From Solicoccozyma terricola (taxonomy: Eukaryota > Basidiomycota > Tremellomycetes > Filobasidiales > Piskurozymaceae), in assembly GCA_001600875.1 (NCBI GenBank), contig BCLD01000022.1:6364-70363 (forward strand): a stretch of DNA of 64,000 nt, read 5' to 3'. A program made the position numbers and the translations under genes. A model generated the notes under the pieces. It saw nothing but the letters and a program-made list of their open reading frames with translations. It was not told the DNA's origin and ran no database searches. Positions 20,942 to 32,410 of the stretch are shown piece by piece. Positions within the stretch are counted from its first letter, which is position 1; each line of letters opens with the position of its first letter.

Positions 20942-22233
20942 TCACATGATCGTGCATGTATCATTCTTGCCGTTTATGGCATCCAGTAGACCACCAGCAT
21001 CTCTTGAACGTCCACCGCCCTCGTTACCGCGCAAATCAACGATGAGGACACCGGTGTTGGAAGGGTCGATGTGGGCGGAGAGGTTGTACCTGTTGTGCGG
21101 GAGAGGGTTTAATTATGAGTCCGATGCCGTAGTGGAATGGTATGATCTGTATTCACTTGTTCATGAGATCCTCGACGGCTGGTTTGACTTTCGCGACGTG
21201 GCCCTGACTATGATTGCCCTTGCCTGTCAAGTGAGATGTGTTGGAATTCGAAAAGTAAACAGCGCGGTAATCTGACGCTGATGAGCATATACGTACCGAC
21301 AATGATCCGCAGCTCATTTTCGTTATTTCGTTGGGCTTGATTGATTGCATACTCGCATTTCGAGAGGGCTTGTGCGGGACGGGCGTTTTCAGCGTGAGGT
21401 AAGGGTCATGTACATGAATGGCGGGCTGGCCACTTACCCTCCTTGACGTATAAACCGTGTAGATCGATAGTTCCAGCTGGTGAGTCCGAGTTGTTGGCTA
21501 CCAAACGCGAGTTTTCCAAGTTCAGTCTCTGGCAAGCCCCCTCATATCCCCTACACCTCACCTTTAAATATCCACTGCTCCGCTTGCTCATTCAAACCAT
21601 CCTTGCTCCTCATACAAGCCTTCCCTTGCTCGCTCAAAGCGCGAGCCGCTGCTCCATCACCACGTTGATATGCTTCTTGCGATTGAGCAAAGAGAGCATG
21701 GGCTTTATCAGCTTGTTCTCGAGCTTGGTTGCGTAGAAGGGTGTATTGGGAATTGGATTGATTGAGTTGGTTTTCGTCCTGATCGCGAGGAGGGAGGTAA
21801 TGTCAGTTCTCATGGAAATGTAGGAGAGATCTGTTCGATCGATACTGCAACTCACTTGCCCATGATAAGGACCGATCGGACTAGACCCAACGAACCCACC
21901 ATGCGGCCTATTCTCCTTTCCAGGAGCGCCATGATATTGCTGTTGATTTTGTTGGTGCTGCTGCTGGTTCTGATAACTTTGTGATTGCTGATGCAGAGGT
22001 GCATTATGTCCATTCCAGGTCGTACCAGGATGTTGCTGTTGCTGTTGCATCTGTCCATTTATCCCCGACTGAGGAGGGTAAGCGTAGGACTGGTTGGCGG
22101 TTTGCCCTGGGTACCCATGCTGCCCTTGTTGTTGTTGCTGTTGCTGCTGTTGCTGCTGCTGATCCCCTTGTGTGCTGCCAGGGCAGCATATCTTCTGAAG
22201 CAGGGAGGCGATGGCCACGATAATGGCTGCCAT
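20942..22233 (-). CDS. DUF1771-Smr domain protein with polyglutamine N-terminus
   Basis: The start is ATG 22231-22233 (MAAIIVAIASLLQK). A hydrophobic N-terminal helix is followed by Gln runs encoded by CAG/CAA near 22120-22170. Next comes DUF1771 (SQYTLLRNQAREQADKAHAL, then RGDGAAARALSEQGK). After that comes the Smr domain, with TIDLHGLYVKE, AINQAQRNNENELRIIVGKG, HVAKVKPAVEDLMNK and YNLSAHIDPSNTGVLIVDLRG. The last exon ends with the stop at 20942-20944. Fungal DUF1771-Smr proteins resemble yeast YPL199C and Cue2-related nucleases. In Cue2-type nucleases the Smr domain cleaves mRNA in stalled ribosomes. The DLHG motif of that fold is intact, so a nuclease or RNA-binding role is likely but unproven. 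Confidence 0.85.
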
Positions 22234-22574
22234 GATCGATACTGGCGAAGAAGAGGGGTTGGTTTGATATTTGTGTGCCTGGATCTCTTTTGTATGGGTC
22301 CCATCGGCCAGCCACGTGGGGGAGCCACCGATCGGGGGCCAAGCCGATCTTATCAAACGGCCGAGGAGGGGGTGTCTGTGACGTGGCAATGACGTGTCAG
22401 CCTGGCGGGGCAGCTCCAGGGCTGTTGCCACGTATGTCTTCTCTTAACGCCGACAGCCAATTTCGTATTTCCCGCCGTGGGCCCCTAGCCCATGCCTGGG
22501 CTGGTCATCGACGTCGTATCGCTCTCCCTCGCTCTCCATCTCCTCCATCAAGCACATCATCAACACCGATCCCT

Positions 22575-22657
22575 CAAGGTCCGTAACATCCTGTTACTAT
22601 ACTATCTTACCAGGCCAGGCTCTTACTCTCCATCTTCTTCCCATCCCCTCCTCACAG
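22575..22657 (+). promoter_or_regulatory. Probable 5' leader intron of RPL24
   Basis: GTCCGTAACA at about 22578 and CCTCCTCACAG ending at 22657 bracket a pyrimidine-rich segment with a CTTAC branch-like site. The CAG abuts the ATG of RPL24 directly. An intron in the 5' untranslated leader ending exactly at the start codon is therefore likely. Confidence 0.5.
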
Positions 22658-23933
22658 ATGAAGGTCGAACTCTGCAACTTCTCGGGTATGAAGATCTACC
22701 CTTCCAAGGGTAAGACATACGTCAGGGGTGACTCCAAGGTGAGTTGGATGTTGGAGGATAGGGACAGTGCTAGGAGGTAGTCGGTCAGGGTCGATCAAAA
22801 GGGTCAAATAACCGAATTGGAAAGGAAGGAGGACTGCGTCAATATAGTCCATCAAGATAGCAATGGTGCAGCGAATTGATGTGTTCAAGACGGGACAGAC
22901 AACATGGACTCTATATGGAATACGACATTGGTCCCGGTGGAATCATCTCCCATGATACTGGGATTTCCTGGCCGTCAACCAACGGTCTTTGGGCGTGGGA
23001 TCATTGGATGGAGCACCTGGCTTCGCGTGAGCGGACATGAAACTTGAAACAAACCCGTATCTCTACATTAGGACTTGGACTATCGGCTCGATCCATCGTG
23101 GACAACGTCTTGTCGTCAAGTGCGACAGACATCCTTCCGCCATTCCTTGGTTTTCAAACGGCCCAAAATCTCCAAATGACCCAACCCATTCGATCGATCG
23201 ACCTGACCGACTACCTGACCGTTACCGTCCACTTCCCGCGAAGCCAACCACTGACATCTCGCTCCTTTCATAAACGCACCCACCACCACTACCACCAGGT
23301 CTTCCGATTCCTCAACTCCAAGTCCGAGTCCCTCTTCCTCCAGCGCAAGAACCCACGTAAGATCTCGTGGACCGTCGTTTACCGAAGGATGCACAAGAAG
23401 GGTATCACTGAGGAGGTCGCCAAGAAGAGGAGCAGGAAGAACGTCAAGCACCAGGTGCGTATTTTGATTTGGGATGGGATGTGGGGATGGGATGGTGATC
23501 GGCGACGAAAGCGATGAATGATAAGCGTTGTTACCTGCTTTGACATTGCTTCCTTGTCCACCGTTTCCCAAATCGCCTTACATCTCGTCGGAATACCCCC
23601 GGCCGTGCACGTCGTACTGACATTGTAATACCTTTCGTTACTCCCAGCGTGGAATCGTCGGTGCCGACCTTGCTTCCATCCTCGCCAAGCGAAACGCTAA
23701 GCCAGAGGTCCGAACCGCCGCTCGTCAAGCCGCCATCACCAAGGCCAAGGCCGAGAAGAGGGAGAAGGAGTCCAAGAAGGCCAGCACAAAGGTGAGACGA
23801 TAGGTTTGATACTCGTTTGAATTATCATCGATACTGACTCTTTGTCTGGAACCTGCCTCTACAGCCATCTGGTGGCGCTGCCCCCAAGGTCTCCAAGCAG
23901 CAGATGAAGGGTTCCGCCAAGGGTGGTCGATGA
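22658..23933 (+). CDS. RPL24: 60S ribosomal protein L24 (eL24)
   Basis: Exons 22658-22738, 23299-23454, 23648-23791 and 23865-23933 join to 149 codons. The protein starts [19 protein letters not shown]. The zinc-ribbon-like N-terminal domain is followed by [34 protein letters not shown] and RSRKNVKH, and a basic C-terminal tail ends KGSAKGGR. eL24 binds the 60S subunit and bridges to the 40S. Introns 1 (560 nt) and 2 (193 nt) are long for this genome, and intron 2 holds a possible box C/D RNA. The identification is certain. Confidence 0.97.
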
Positions 23934-24389
23934 GCTCTGTTCGTCTAGGACTGTAATAGATATCGCCAGATGAGCAATTAGTTGCCAACTTTCTACGATG
24001 GATATTGCATGACACGTTTGGATCATTTGCTTGTGTCGAGATAGATTACACACATTTGACGTCTTGGAATAGCTGTTGTGGGAATAGGATTCATCGATCG
24101 AAGAAGCAACCCGACCTCATCAGTTCAACTGGACCTCAGGATTCGTCTTGCCCGCTCTTGACGATCTGGGAGTTCCGATGTTACAGGCGGCTGAAACCCC
24201 CCTGATCCGTGTTTGTAAAGAGACGCGGCATTACACATCGGTTGGGATCGGCTCTTCCGGCCTACACACATCGAGCAGAATGTGAACCGCAGTGTGGATT
24301 GCATTCCTCTCGGGGCACATCGAGATTGGTATGAGGTGCCTTGATTGGGGATTTGGGGAGTGCCAATCGTTAATTCAGTTTAAATAGTG
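23934..24389. other. Intergenic region after RPL24
   Basis: About 450 bp holds the RPL24 3' end and the 3' end of the next, convergent gene. I see no reading frame, repeat or RNA structure that I can support. Confidence 0.5.
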
Positions 24390-25609
24390 CTAAACAAGTG
24401 GCGAAACCGATCCCCCGCCAACTTGGTATATGTTCACCTCGCTCTTCCTTCCCGTCGGTGACATCAATCTCTGCGCTCTGTACAACTCCTGTGCGACTCG
24501 TGACGTCCTTCCTTGGGTCCCCGGCGCAGATGCACCAATCGCCTCACCGAGATGCCCAGTAGGTATGGCTGAATGGCATCTACACCAGCCTGAACATTGC
24601 GTGAGGAAGGATTTTTTGGATGGGCGGAAGAATGCACGCACACTCACTCTCTGTGCTATGATTCCGCAAACAAAGGCTCCGGAGATGAAGCCAAACCCTC
24701 CAGTACCCGATACAAAACTGACTGCAGCGACTGTCAGGGATGGTTCAAAGATCTCGGGAACACTGAACGGACGCGCTTCAGCTAAACTCGAGGGTAGACG
24801 ACGGTCAACCTACAGCAGTATCCGCAACACAAAGTCAGGAGAGACACAGAAGCCTGTGAAGACCATGTGCCAGTCAGATGCATACGTTCGTGGAGGGGGG
24901 GGGGGGGGGGTAACATCCACAAAGAGAACGCTCACTATCAGCGCGACAGCTGGAGCGCTAACGTTCAGGTTATCCACCCGCCAGAGGACGATTTGAAGTC
25001 CACTCATCGCGGTCATACTGAAAGAATTGTCGACGTCTGTCAGGTGCGTGCTATCTTAATGCCTCCCTGTGTGTTCGAAGGAACTCACAACAAATAGTTT
25101 GCGGGCCGTGTACGTAGCTGAGATGGGATTATTCAACCATCAGAATGGGCCCGCTCCGTCCCTTAGGAAAGTGAATATCACCAACCCTCTTTCCCGCGAT
25201 CGTAATCATCATCAAAGTAAACGTTCCAAGGGCATGACCTGCCCAATATCCTTTCAAGGCATAGCCCACCTTTATCGAACCATTTTGCATATTACCAGCT
25301 ACATGCCCTGCGCTCACCAGAACGCAAGTGGAAGAGGAGTATAACAGAGTGAGGGAGCTTTTTGAAATGGAGAGCAAGGTGATTGAAACGGCAGTCCTTG
25401 AGGAAGCGTGGGTAAGTGAGCCACAACAAGTAGCTTCATCTGGGTCTGGAGCGGACTCACAACAGTACGTGCAGCAACGGCTCGAAGAAGGATACAAATT
25501 ACCACCATCGGATATGGTGGTGCGTAACACAAGATCGCCGACACCACAGCTTGACGAGCAGACGCAGTTACCACCATCTTTCGTGTCTTCCATCGTTGGA
25601 GCGATATAG
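24390..25609 (-). CDS. Unidentified membrane-like protein (gene model uncertain)
   Basis: The minus strand contains several short hydrophobic exons with plausible GTGAG/CAG borders, but I could not assemble one confident frame. Pieces seen include VVTASARQAVVSAILCYAP and KKLPHSVILLFHL at the 5' side, a VAAVSFVSGTGGFGFISGAF segment near 24700 and a terminal frame ending YQVGGGSVSPLV (stop near 24390). A start at about 25593 is plausible. An intron near 24894-24908 has a C run on the coding strand, typical of this genome. The pattern suggests a small multi-pass membrane protein. No family is recognised. Confidence 0.3.
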
Positions 25610-26035
25610 TTGTGTGATATGAGTTGAGGGCAATGGTCTAGAATTCAGAGATGTGCTGTTTATCTGTCATCCACGCAGATGTTGTCAACGGAGCTCGTCG
25701 AGAGCAGGGTAGACTGATCGTCCTTGCATCTGGTTTCAGCATTCAGGAACGCGGTGGTTTAACTCCTTACGCCACCGTGCTTTACGGTGTTAATCCGCTC
25801 ACATGCAAGGAGATCGGCAATGAATTACAAGCAGAGAGCCGTCCGAAGGGGTGTGCAATACGCCGAGCTTCCCCCTCCCCCCTCCCCCCGACCTGCTCCT
25901 CAATCGATCCGCCTTCTCAGGAGGTTTCAGAGTGCAATGACCAGGTCCTGGACAACATGCTGTGCAGCCCATTTCTGATGGCAATATGTGCGGTTGTTCG
26001 AGTATCTACAAAGTCACAGTCACTCTATTCCCCCC

Positions 26036-26183
26036 CNNNNNNNNNNNNNNNNNNNNNNNNNNNNNNNNNNNNNNNNNNNNNNNNNNNNNNNNNNNNNNNN
26101 NNNNNNNNNNNNNNNNNNNNNNNNNNNNNNNNNNNNNNNNNNNNNNNNNNNNNNNNNNNNNNNNNNNNNNNNNNNNNNNNNNN
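26036..26183. other. Assembly gap (148 N)
   Basis: A run of N is bordered by CCCCCC on the left and GGGGGGGG on the right. A homopolymer or GC-rich stretch probably stopped assembly. The flank 25610-26035 has no recognisable coding content. The 3' end of STE14 must lie in or left of the gap. Confidence 0.95.
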
Positions 26184-26301
26184 GGGGGGGGTTGATAATA
26201 GGGGGGTCAGTAATGTCAACCTCGTAACCCTGGCGGGGTGCGATCTGGGCACACGGGTCAAATTCACCTATTATCCTAACTTGGAAAAAATTGCTTAATA
26301 C

Positions 26302-27204
26302 CTTTGCGAATCCGAGAAAGGCGATAGGGTTACCGAGTAAGAGTTGAGTGGCTAATGCCCAGTAGAAGAATCCAGTGTAACTAGGATGACGAGAGTAGCT
26401 ATGATGTGATCGAATAGGTCCGTAAGGAAGGTGATTTTTTTTTTGTTTGTTTTCGATCAACCGTTGCATGATTTCCCCAGGATTATCAATGTATTAAATT
26501 GGTACCGCAACACTCACGCATAGACTCCAGACGTGACAAGAACATGTTTTTCATCCTTGTCGTTTCCTCGTGCGACGATGTGAGAGAATGATTGAGCTGC
26601 GTGTATCATTGCGAGTGATCTGAGGAGTTGACCGATGATGAGGAGGGGAAGTGCTATGATTGAGGGATTGAGGGAGCGAGGGAGCGAGGGAGTGAGGGAG
26701 TGAGGGTACACCGCATTAGTACTGGGATATCAGTGCTTTTGTTGGGAAGAAATGGGAGGACGACATACCGACGAGCCAGCATCCTTTTGTGCTCCACCAG
26801 GGGTTTATTATCCCATTCGGCCAGTAATGTTTCTCAATGAGGAATTCAAATATCCCGAACAAGTGAGCGATATGATATGATCTGCCGTTGTTGAGTAGGA
26901 AAGCATCCACGCTCAACTTGTCAGGATTCCATACCGCTGTGACCCAGAATTCGAGAAGATGGAAGAGAGACCAAGCTGCGAGGTAGATTGCGAGTTGGAG
27001 CGGTATCCATTCCAGACCGTGTAGGCCAGCTGCACTGCAAGCTGTGAGGACGAGACTGGATACGAGGATGCCGCCGAGGAGTGTGGAGATGATAGATACG
27101 GTGAATGGTGTGTTGGGGATGTCTCCGTGTGGGGTGTATGTGAGAGGGTTGATGGCGGATTGGAGGGTGGGGGGAGTGGGAGGAGTGGGGGTTGTGGTTG
27201 GCAT
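26302..27204 (-). CDS. STE14: Isoprenylcysteine carboxyl methyltransferase, 3' end missing
   Basis: The chosen start is 27204 (MPTTTPTPPTPP), just inside a longer open frame that runs up into a C homopolymer. Exon 1 encodes several membrane helices with WSLFHLLEFWVTAVW and LNNGRSYHIAH, then HYWPNG. Exon 2 has PLLIIGQLLRSLAMIHA and SFSHIVA. Exon 3 has YSRHPSYTGFFYWALATQ ending GNPIAFLGFAK at 26302. These are the ICMT signature and the RHPSY S-adenosylmethionine site. The enzyme methylates the farnesylated Cys of mating factors and Ras-type proteins in the ER membrane. The final exon, with the conserved R..EE..L...FG..Y block, is not found and probably falls in the gap at 26036-26183. An intron at about 26655-26705 carries GAGGGAGC repeats. 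Confidence 0.88.
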
Positions 27205-27448
27205 GATGGATGGTATGTGAGCCGAGTGAGGGATGTAGATGGTGGTGGTGGTGGTGGTGGTGGTGGTTGGTATGTGTGCTCCTGGCAGCTCCCGGTGAGG
27301 GAGGGATGGGATGAGCCGAGTCCTGGAATGCCCATTGTTCGCGCAGAGACAATAACGGACACGTGGCGACGGGTATTCTCGCCCGGGGGGAGGGGGTGGC
27401 ACGTGACTGCATAGCCTCTGGCACGTGATACTGTCCCGCCACCCCGCC

Positions 27449-27483
<35 letters not shown>

Positions 27484-27771
27484 CCACCCCCGCCACTCCC
27501 GCCACTCCCCTTTTTCGCTCGCTGGCAAACTCGTCCAAGCGCCGAAAGTTGCGCGTGAAATAAAAATAAAATAATCGTCCCTCGCTCTCATTCCAATATC
27601 ATCGTCCTCGTCGACGCCTACCGCTACCCTCCCAAATCCATCCTCAAGACAACTCCCTCTTCAAGGTGTGTAGCCGTTTCGGCGCCCTGCCTTGTCTCTT
27701 TCCTTACCCCATCGACTGACGACTTTATTTGCTCATCACACCCCCCCCCCCCCCCTGGAACCGTCATTCAG
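27205..27771. promoter_or_regulatory. Divergent STE14-RPL16 promoter with three CACGTG boxes and C33 run
   Basis: CACGTG hexamers occur at 27360-27365, 27400-27405 and 27422-27427. CACGTG is the site of Cbf1-type bHLH factors. A run of 33 C lies at 27450-27482 and a CCA/GGT trinucleotide tract at about 27238-27266. A probable 5' leader intron of the ribosomal protein gene begins at about 27666 (GTGTGTAGCC) and ends CATTCAG at 27771, directly before the ATG. Confidence 0.6.
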
Positions 27772-28485
27772 ATGTCTACCTTCTCGTCCGCACCCATCGT
27801 CATCGACGGAAAGGGCCATCTCCTCGGTCGATTGGCCTCCATCATCTCAAAGCAGGTTAGTAGTACGCCAACAGTTGGAGGAAGGGGTATGGGGGAGAGG
27901 AGGGGAGAGGGAGAGGGAAGGGCGTGCTGGGGAATAGGCGGTGGATGGGGGGAAGGGGAGAAAGGGCGGAGCGAGCAATACTCTTAACGAGTGTAGCGAG
28001 TACTCGATTCGTTGCGGAGCAAAAGACTCTCGTCTTCCGCGGACGTGGCGAGCAATGCTCTCGCGGGGGCGAGCAACCGTCGCGAGCAACCCCCACACAA
28101 GAAATCCCCACGCAAGGAACGGTCCGCCTTGCATTATGCTCTGGTCTCCCATCCTCCGCGGTCGACGTCGGGTTGATTCCTCGACGAGCTGCAGTTGTTA
28201 TCGACCGGAAGACTTGCGGTACTCCAAATGGAATGACAGCCTACACATATATCACTCTCATAAAGCAAAGCTGACGTTTCTATATCCGATTTTTTTTCTT
28301 TCTTTTTTTTTTTTTCTTTTTTTTTTTTTTTTGATCACCCTCCCTTCTTCAGATCTTGTCCGGTCAAAAGGTCCAGGTCGTCCGATGTGAAGAGATCAAC
28401 GTTTCCGGATCATTCTTCAGGAACAAGGTGCGTTTTGATGGTGGACGAAACGCCTAATCGTGCCGTCCCTCGTCCATGCTCACCT

Positions 28486-28531
<46 letters not shown>

Positions 28532-29084
28532 CACACACACAGCTCCGTTACCACGCGTACTTGAACAAGCGCCATTTGGTCAACCCAAAAAAGTCCGGTC
28601 CATTCCATTTCCGTGCTCCATCTAGGATCCTCTACAAGGCTATCCGAGGAATGGTACCCCACAAGACCTCCCGAGGTGCCGCCGCGCTCACTCGTCTCGC
28701 TCTCTTCGAGGGTGTTCCACCAGCTCAGGACAAGGTCAAGAAGATGGTCGTACCAGCCGCTCTCCGTGTTCTCCGTCTCAAGCCAGGACGCAAGTACTGC
28801 ACTCTCAAGAGGCTGAGTCACGAGGTTGGATGGGGATACAAGGATGTCGTCGACAAGCTCGAGGAGAAGAGGAAGGCCAAGGGAAAGGCTTACCACGAGA
28901 GGAAGGTGGGTGTTTGGAGTCGAGACAGCCGGGGTGGTAGTCTTTGATTTGGTCTTTTTGTGCAAGCGACTGATGATCTCCCCCCTCGCGTTTGCTGCAG
29001 ACCGCTGCCCTCAAGATCAGGTCTCGTGCAGCTGCCTCTGTCACCCACGCCGGTGACGCCAAGCTCGCTACCCACGGTTACTGA
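27772..29084 (+). CDS. RPL16: 60S ribosomal protein L16/L13A (uL13)
   Basis: Exons 27772-27855, 28353-28427, 28543-28905 and 29001-29084 join to 201 codons. Landmarks are [59 protein letters not shown] and [21 protein letters not shown]. uL13 is a structural protein of the 60S subunit. Intron 1 (497 nt) carries GCGAGC-rich repeat-like sequence and a T-rich tract. Intron 2 carries a run of 43 C (28487-28529) followed by ACACACACAG. Identification is firm. The shared divergent promoter suggests co-regulation cues with STE14, but this is only positional. Confidence 0.97.
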
Positions 29085-29636
29085 GCGGGGTTTTCGGGTT
29101 GTCTTTTCTCCATCTGTCGTGGCATGAGTTGAACGACCGGGAATAGGGGGAGATGTGGGGGTTTATGAGAGGATTTGAGGGGTTATTCTTTTTTTCTCTT
29201 CAGGATAGCTCTTTGTGTCCCGAGTGGGCATGATTATCTTATAGTGCACCTACACGCCTTTTGTCTTTTGTTTGTCTACTTGTGCATGCGACTATGGTGA
29301 TTTGGCTGTACAGACATTTTCTTCACACCCTGAAACTGGGTGGATCGTCCAATTTTTTTTTCCTCATTGTTGTCAATTCACGCGTTGGGAAGGGAAGGGA
29401 AGGGAGTACACAGCACCAACTTGCAGCAACTTTTCATCAACTTCACAGCATCATCCACCACCACTCACACTCCTTTACTACCCACTCTTTTGACCCCACC
29501 CCACCCACGACACTCATTTTACTTCAATCGCACAACCTCGGTTTCCCTTGCACAGTCACTCCTCATCAACCCACAATACAACCCACGTCCACCCCGCCGC
29601 GCCCACTCTTCTTCATTCACCTCACATCCTCCCAGT
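29085..29636. other. Intergenic region before first KRE9-like gene
   Basis: This stretch is CA- and TC-rich towards the 3' side (29440-29630), typical of a leader or promoter of a strongly expressed secreted-protein gene. I see no independent gene. Frames that cross it change composition and have no family match. Confidence 0.4.
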
Positions 29637-30685
29637 ATGCTCTCCTTTACCACCACTTCCACCCTCTTCCTCTGCCTCGCTTCCATCGCATCCGCTCAGA
29701 TGCTACCTCAGACACCGACCGACGTCACAGCTGGCAAGACAGCAGTCGCTTCATGGACAAAGGACACCACCGGCGCGTGGAATGACGTTACAATGACCTT
29801 GATGTCGGGAGACAACTTTCAAATGATTCCTCTCGCTGGTCAGTAGTAGCTAACGATGGGGAGAAGGCAGATTCGACAAGGGCTAACCTGAGAATCCTCC
29901 CCCGGCACATCGCAGCCATCGCTACCGGTATCGATGGTACCAGCACAACCAGCTACACCTTTACCGGTCCGTCCAAACACAATGGTTTTTCGGACTGTCT
30001 ATTGAACAATGTCCACTGATCAAACTTTTCTAAATGTCCATGTCATTCAGTTCCCGAGGTGTCCCCCAACTCGGCCATCTACTTCTTGCAATTCCAACCT
30101 GCCAACAACGCGAGCGCCTACGAGTGGACCACTCGTTTCTTGGTACGTTCCGTCTCTGCCCCCCCCCGGTGGGGTATAACTACTTGCACGTTGACCCTCA
30201 CTTACTCTCCGTTCTTCCTCGGATTCCACAGATCTCTGCAGCTGACGGATCAGCTGCTACACCACCTACCAACACCACGCAGCCGAACGGCGCTGCTATT
30301 CCGTGGGGTGGGTATCGTGTTTCTTTCTCTCACCCGCGCGGTGCAACCGCTGATGAAATCTTTCTGGAATTTTACAGGCGTTGGAGCACTCATCTCTGGC
30401 TCGTCGGACACCAACTCCACGTCGACTTCGGCCGCCGTCACCAATTCCGCCACGACTGATAGTGCAATGTCATCGACTCAAAAGGCGGCAACGACGTCGA
30501 CCTCGACATCCGCCTCGTCCGAATCATCCAGCAGCACGTCACCTTCCAGCACCAGCAAAGCCTCCGCCTCCGCCGCTGCCGCTTCATCCACCCACACTTC
30601 AGCTGCTTCCAGGTCCATCGGACTGATCGCAGCTCCATTGGCAATCGCTGGAGGTCTGGTTGGCTTATTCACCCTGCTCATTTGA
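29637..30685 (+). CDS. KRE9/KNH-like GPI-anchored surface protein, paralogue A
   Basis: Exons 29637-29838, 29916-29966, 30051-30142, 30232-30307 and 30378-30685 give 242 codons. A signal peptide (MLSFTTTSTLFLCLASIASA) is followed by a KRE9/KNH-type beta-sandwich: ASWTKDTTGAWNDVTMTLM, then PEVSPNSAIYFLQFQ and YEWTTRF. A Ser/Thr/Ala-rich stalk and a hydrophobic C-terminal tail typical of a GPI attachment signal complete it. Proteins of this type are in the cell wall or plasma membrane and are linked in yeast to beta-1,6-glucan assembly. Exon 2 is exactly 51 nt, as in the downstream paralogue, so the pair arose by tandem duplication. The biochemical role is not established by sequence. Confidence 0.8.
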
Positions 30686-31167
30686 TGAACACGGGCTGCT
30701 GCCAGAGGCTTGTTGGTGCCTTTCGGAATCTAACATATCATGACTTGTCCGTTCCCGAGGAATCTACACTATTACTTGCTGTAATCACAGGACAGTTTCT
30801 CATGCATGATGACTGCTCTCTTTGGGATTTACCCGTTCTATTCCTTTGTCATCGTTTGTCCCTTTGAGGGTGTCATTAGCGGGAGCCTCCCCCCCTTCTT
30901 CCTCCTCCCCCTCCCCCGCTTCCCCCTCTCCCCAGCTTCCCCAAAACCATACCACCAAGGAGTGACCCCTGCGGAGGTGCCGATCAAGGAGGAAAACGGA
31001 TATCAGGTGTTTAATTATACTCCTAGAGGAGAATCAGAACCAATGGAGTCGTCCAACGTGGCCGCAAGGGAGTCATGCCACATCAAAAGATAAAAGACTT
31101 GCCCCCGTTTCTGTGACATCCTTGGTTTACTGCCCTGCACGAAATCTGAACGAATTAACAAAGTGTC
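30686..31167. other. Intergenic region between the two KRE9-like genes
   Basis: About 480 bp with a C/T-rich tract at about 30888-30935 on the plus strand. It should contain the 3' end of paralogue A and the promoter of paralogue B. I see nothing else I can support. Confidence 0.5.
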
Positions 31168-32345
31168 ATGCTTCGAGCGTATATCCACGTAGCCCTAGGC
31201 GTAGTCCTCGCCACCGTCTTAGGCGGGGCTCAAGCCAGCATCAATGTTACCAGTCCATGGGAAGACACAGTAGTCAAGACAGGAGAGTCAATCACTGCTC
31301 GTTGGAATCTAGACCCCTCCGGCACCTGGAAGAACATGACTATCACCTTGATGACTGGCTACAACAATAATATGGCGCCGATGCTAGGTGAGGAGGATGT
31401 TGCCACTGGACAGTAGTGCCCAGGAGTTCGCCGCTGACTTTCCGGGAAACCTCTGAAAGAGGTGGGGTCTGGAATCGATGCCACAGTCACAAGGGAGTAT
31501 ACGTTCACTGGTGGGTGCGGAATCTCGGCATTCGTACCTAGCATTCAATTGACAACCCAACATTCTCAGCTCCCGACGTCACACCCAACAGCGCAATCTA
31601 TTTCCTTCAATTCTCCCAAGCAGGACAATACGACTGGACTTCCAGGTTTACCGTGAGTGTGCACCCACAAGAGTCACTAGAGGTGCCTTTTTTTGACCTG
31701 GAACCATTGCCCGCATAGATCCTCGATAGCAAGGGAACCCCTGCGACCGTTCCAAAGTTCGCTGTCCAACCGGAAACCGGAGAGGACATTCCTTGGGATC
31801 TAGGACGGATCGTAGGACAGCCACCTCCCACACCGACTCTCGATGCGATTCTGCCGGGGGACTCGACGAAACCAGCCGTCGAGAAAGGAGGGATTACAAC
31901 CTCGGCGACCTCCTCCTTGACAAAGTGTTCTGCCGCTACCTCTTCGACAGGCTCGACGACATCTGCGACAGACGTCACGACAGCCACTGGCACATGCTCA
32001 TCGTCGTGCTGTGCTACTGCCTCGCCTACAACGAACGGCTCCACAACCACGGCCGCACCTTGCTCAGCCTCGTCCACCAAGGCTTGCCAGTACGTCACCT
32101 TTACTGACAGCGCTGGCGGGAGGGGCTTGAGCATGACTTGTTCGGGGGCGACCGTTGCGGACGCCTGCTCTACCTCCTCCGCAGCGGCAGCCAGCAATGT
32201 CAGCACCGCCACGAACGGTACAAGCGCTCAGGCAACTGCCATCAAGGCTGGAGCTAATGCGAGCGGGGCTTCACGGGGGCCTTTGGCGATGTTGTCTCTC
32301 GTCATGGCAGTCGTATTGGTTCCTGCTGCATTTTCGTTGACTTAA
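31168..32345 (+). CDS. KRE9/KNH-like GPI-anchored surface protein, paralogue B
   Basis: Exons 31168-31387, 31460-31510, 31570-31652 and 31719-32345 give 326 codons. The order is a signal peptide (LGVVLATVLGGAQA), then ITARWNLDPSGTWKNMTITL and PDVTPNSAIYFLQFSQ, then YDWTSRF. Next comes a longer stalk rich in Thr/Ser/Ala with several Cys pairs (TCSSSCCATA, AACSTSS-type), then a hydrophobic GPI-signal tail. Intron positions 1-3 and phases match paralogue A, and exon 2 is again 51 nt. It differs by the Cys-containing C-terminal half, which could form disulfides in the wall. The first intron ends in an atypical CTGAAAG acceptor. Confidence 0.78.
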
Positions 32346-32410
32346 TTGTATTGGATCGGCGCACGACTCGGCCTGTAAATCGGATACCTATGAGGGAAAC
32401 TTCATGCTTA

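Noticed and set aside
24430..24996. Plus-strand frame of 188 codons
   Set aside because: It crosses a G run, has no family pattern, and overlaps minus-strand hydrophobic exons with better splice sites.
26030..26191. C6 and G8 borders of the N run as a possible inverted repeat
   Set aside because: They are most simply explained by failed assembly at a homopolymer and cannot be read as a real hairpin.
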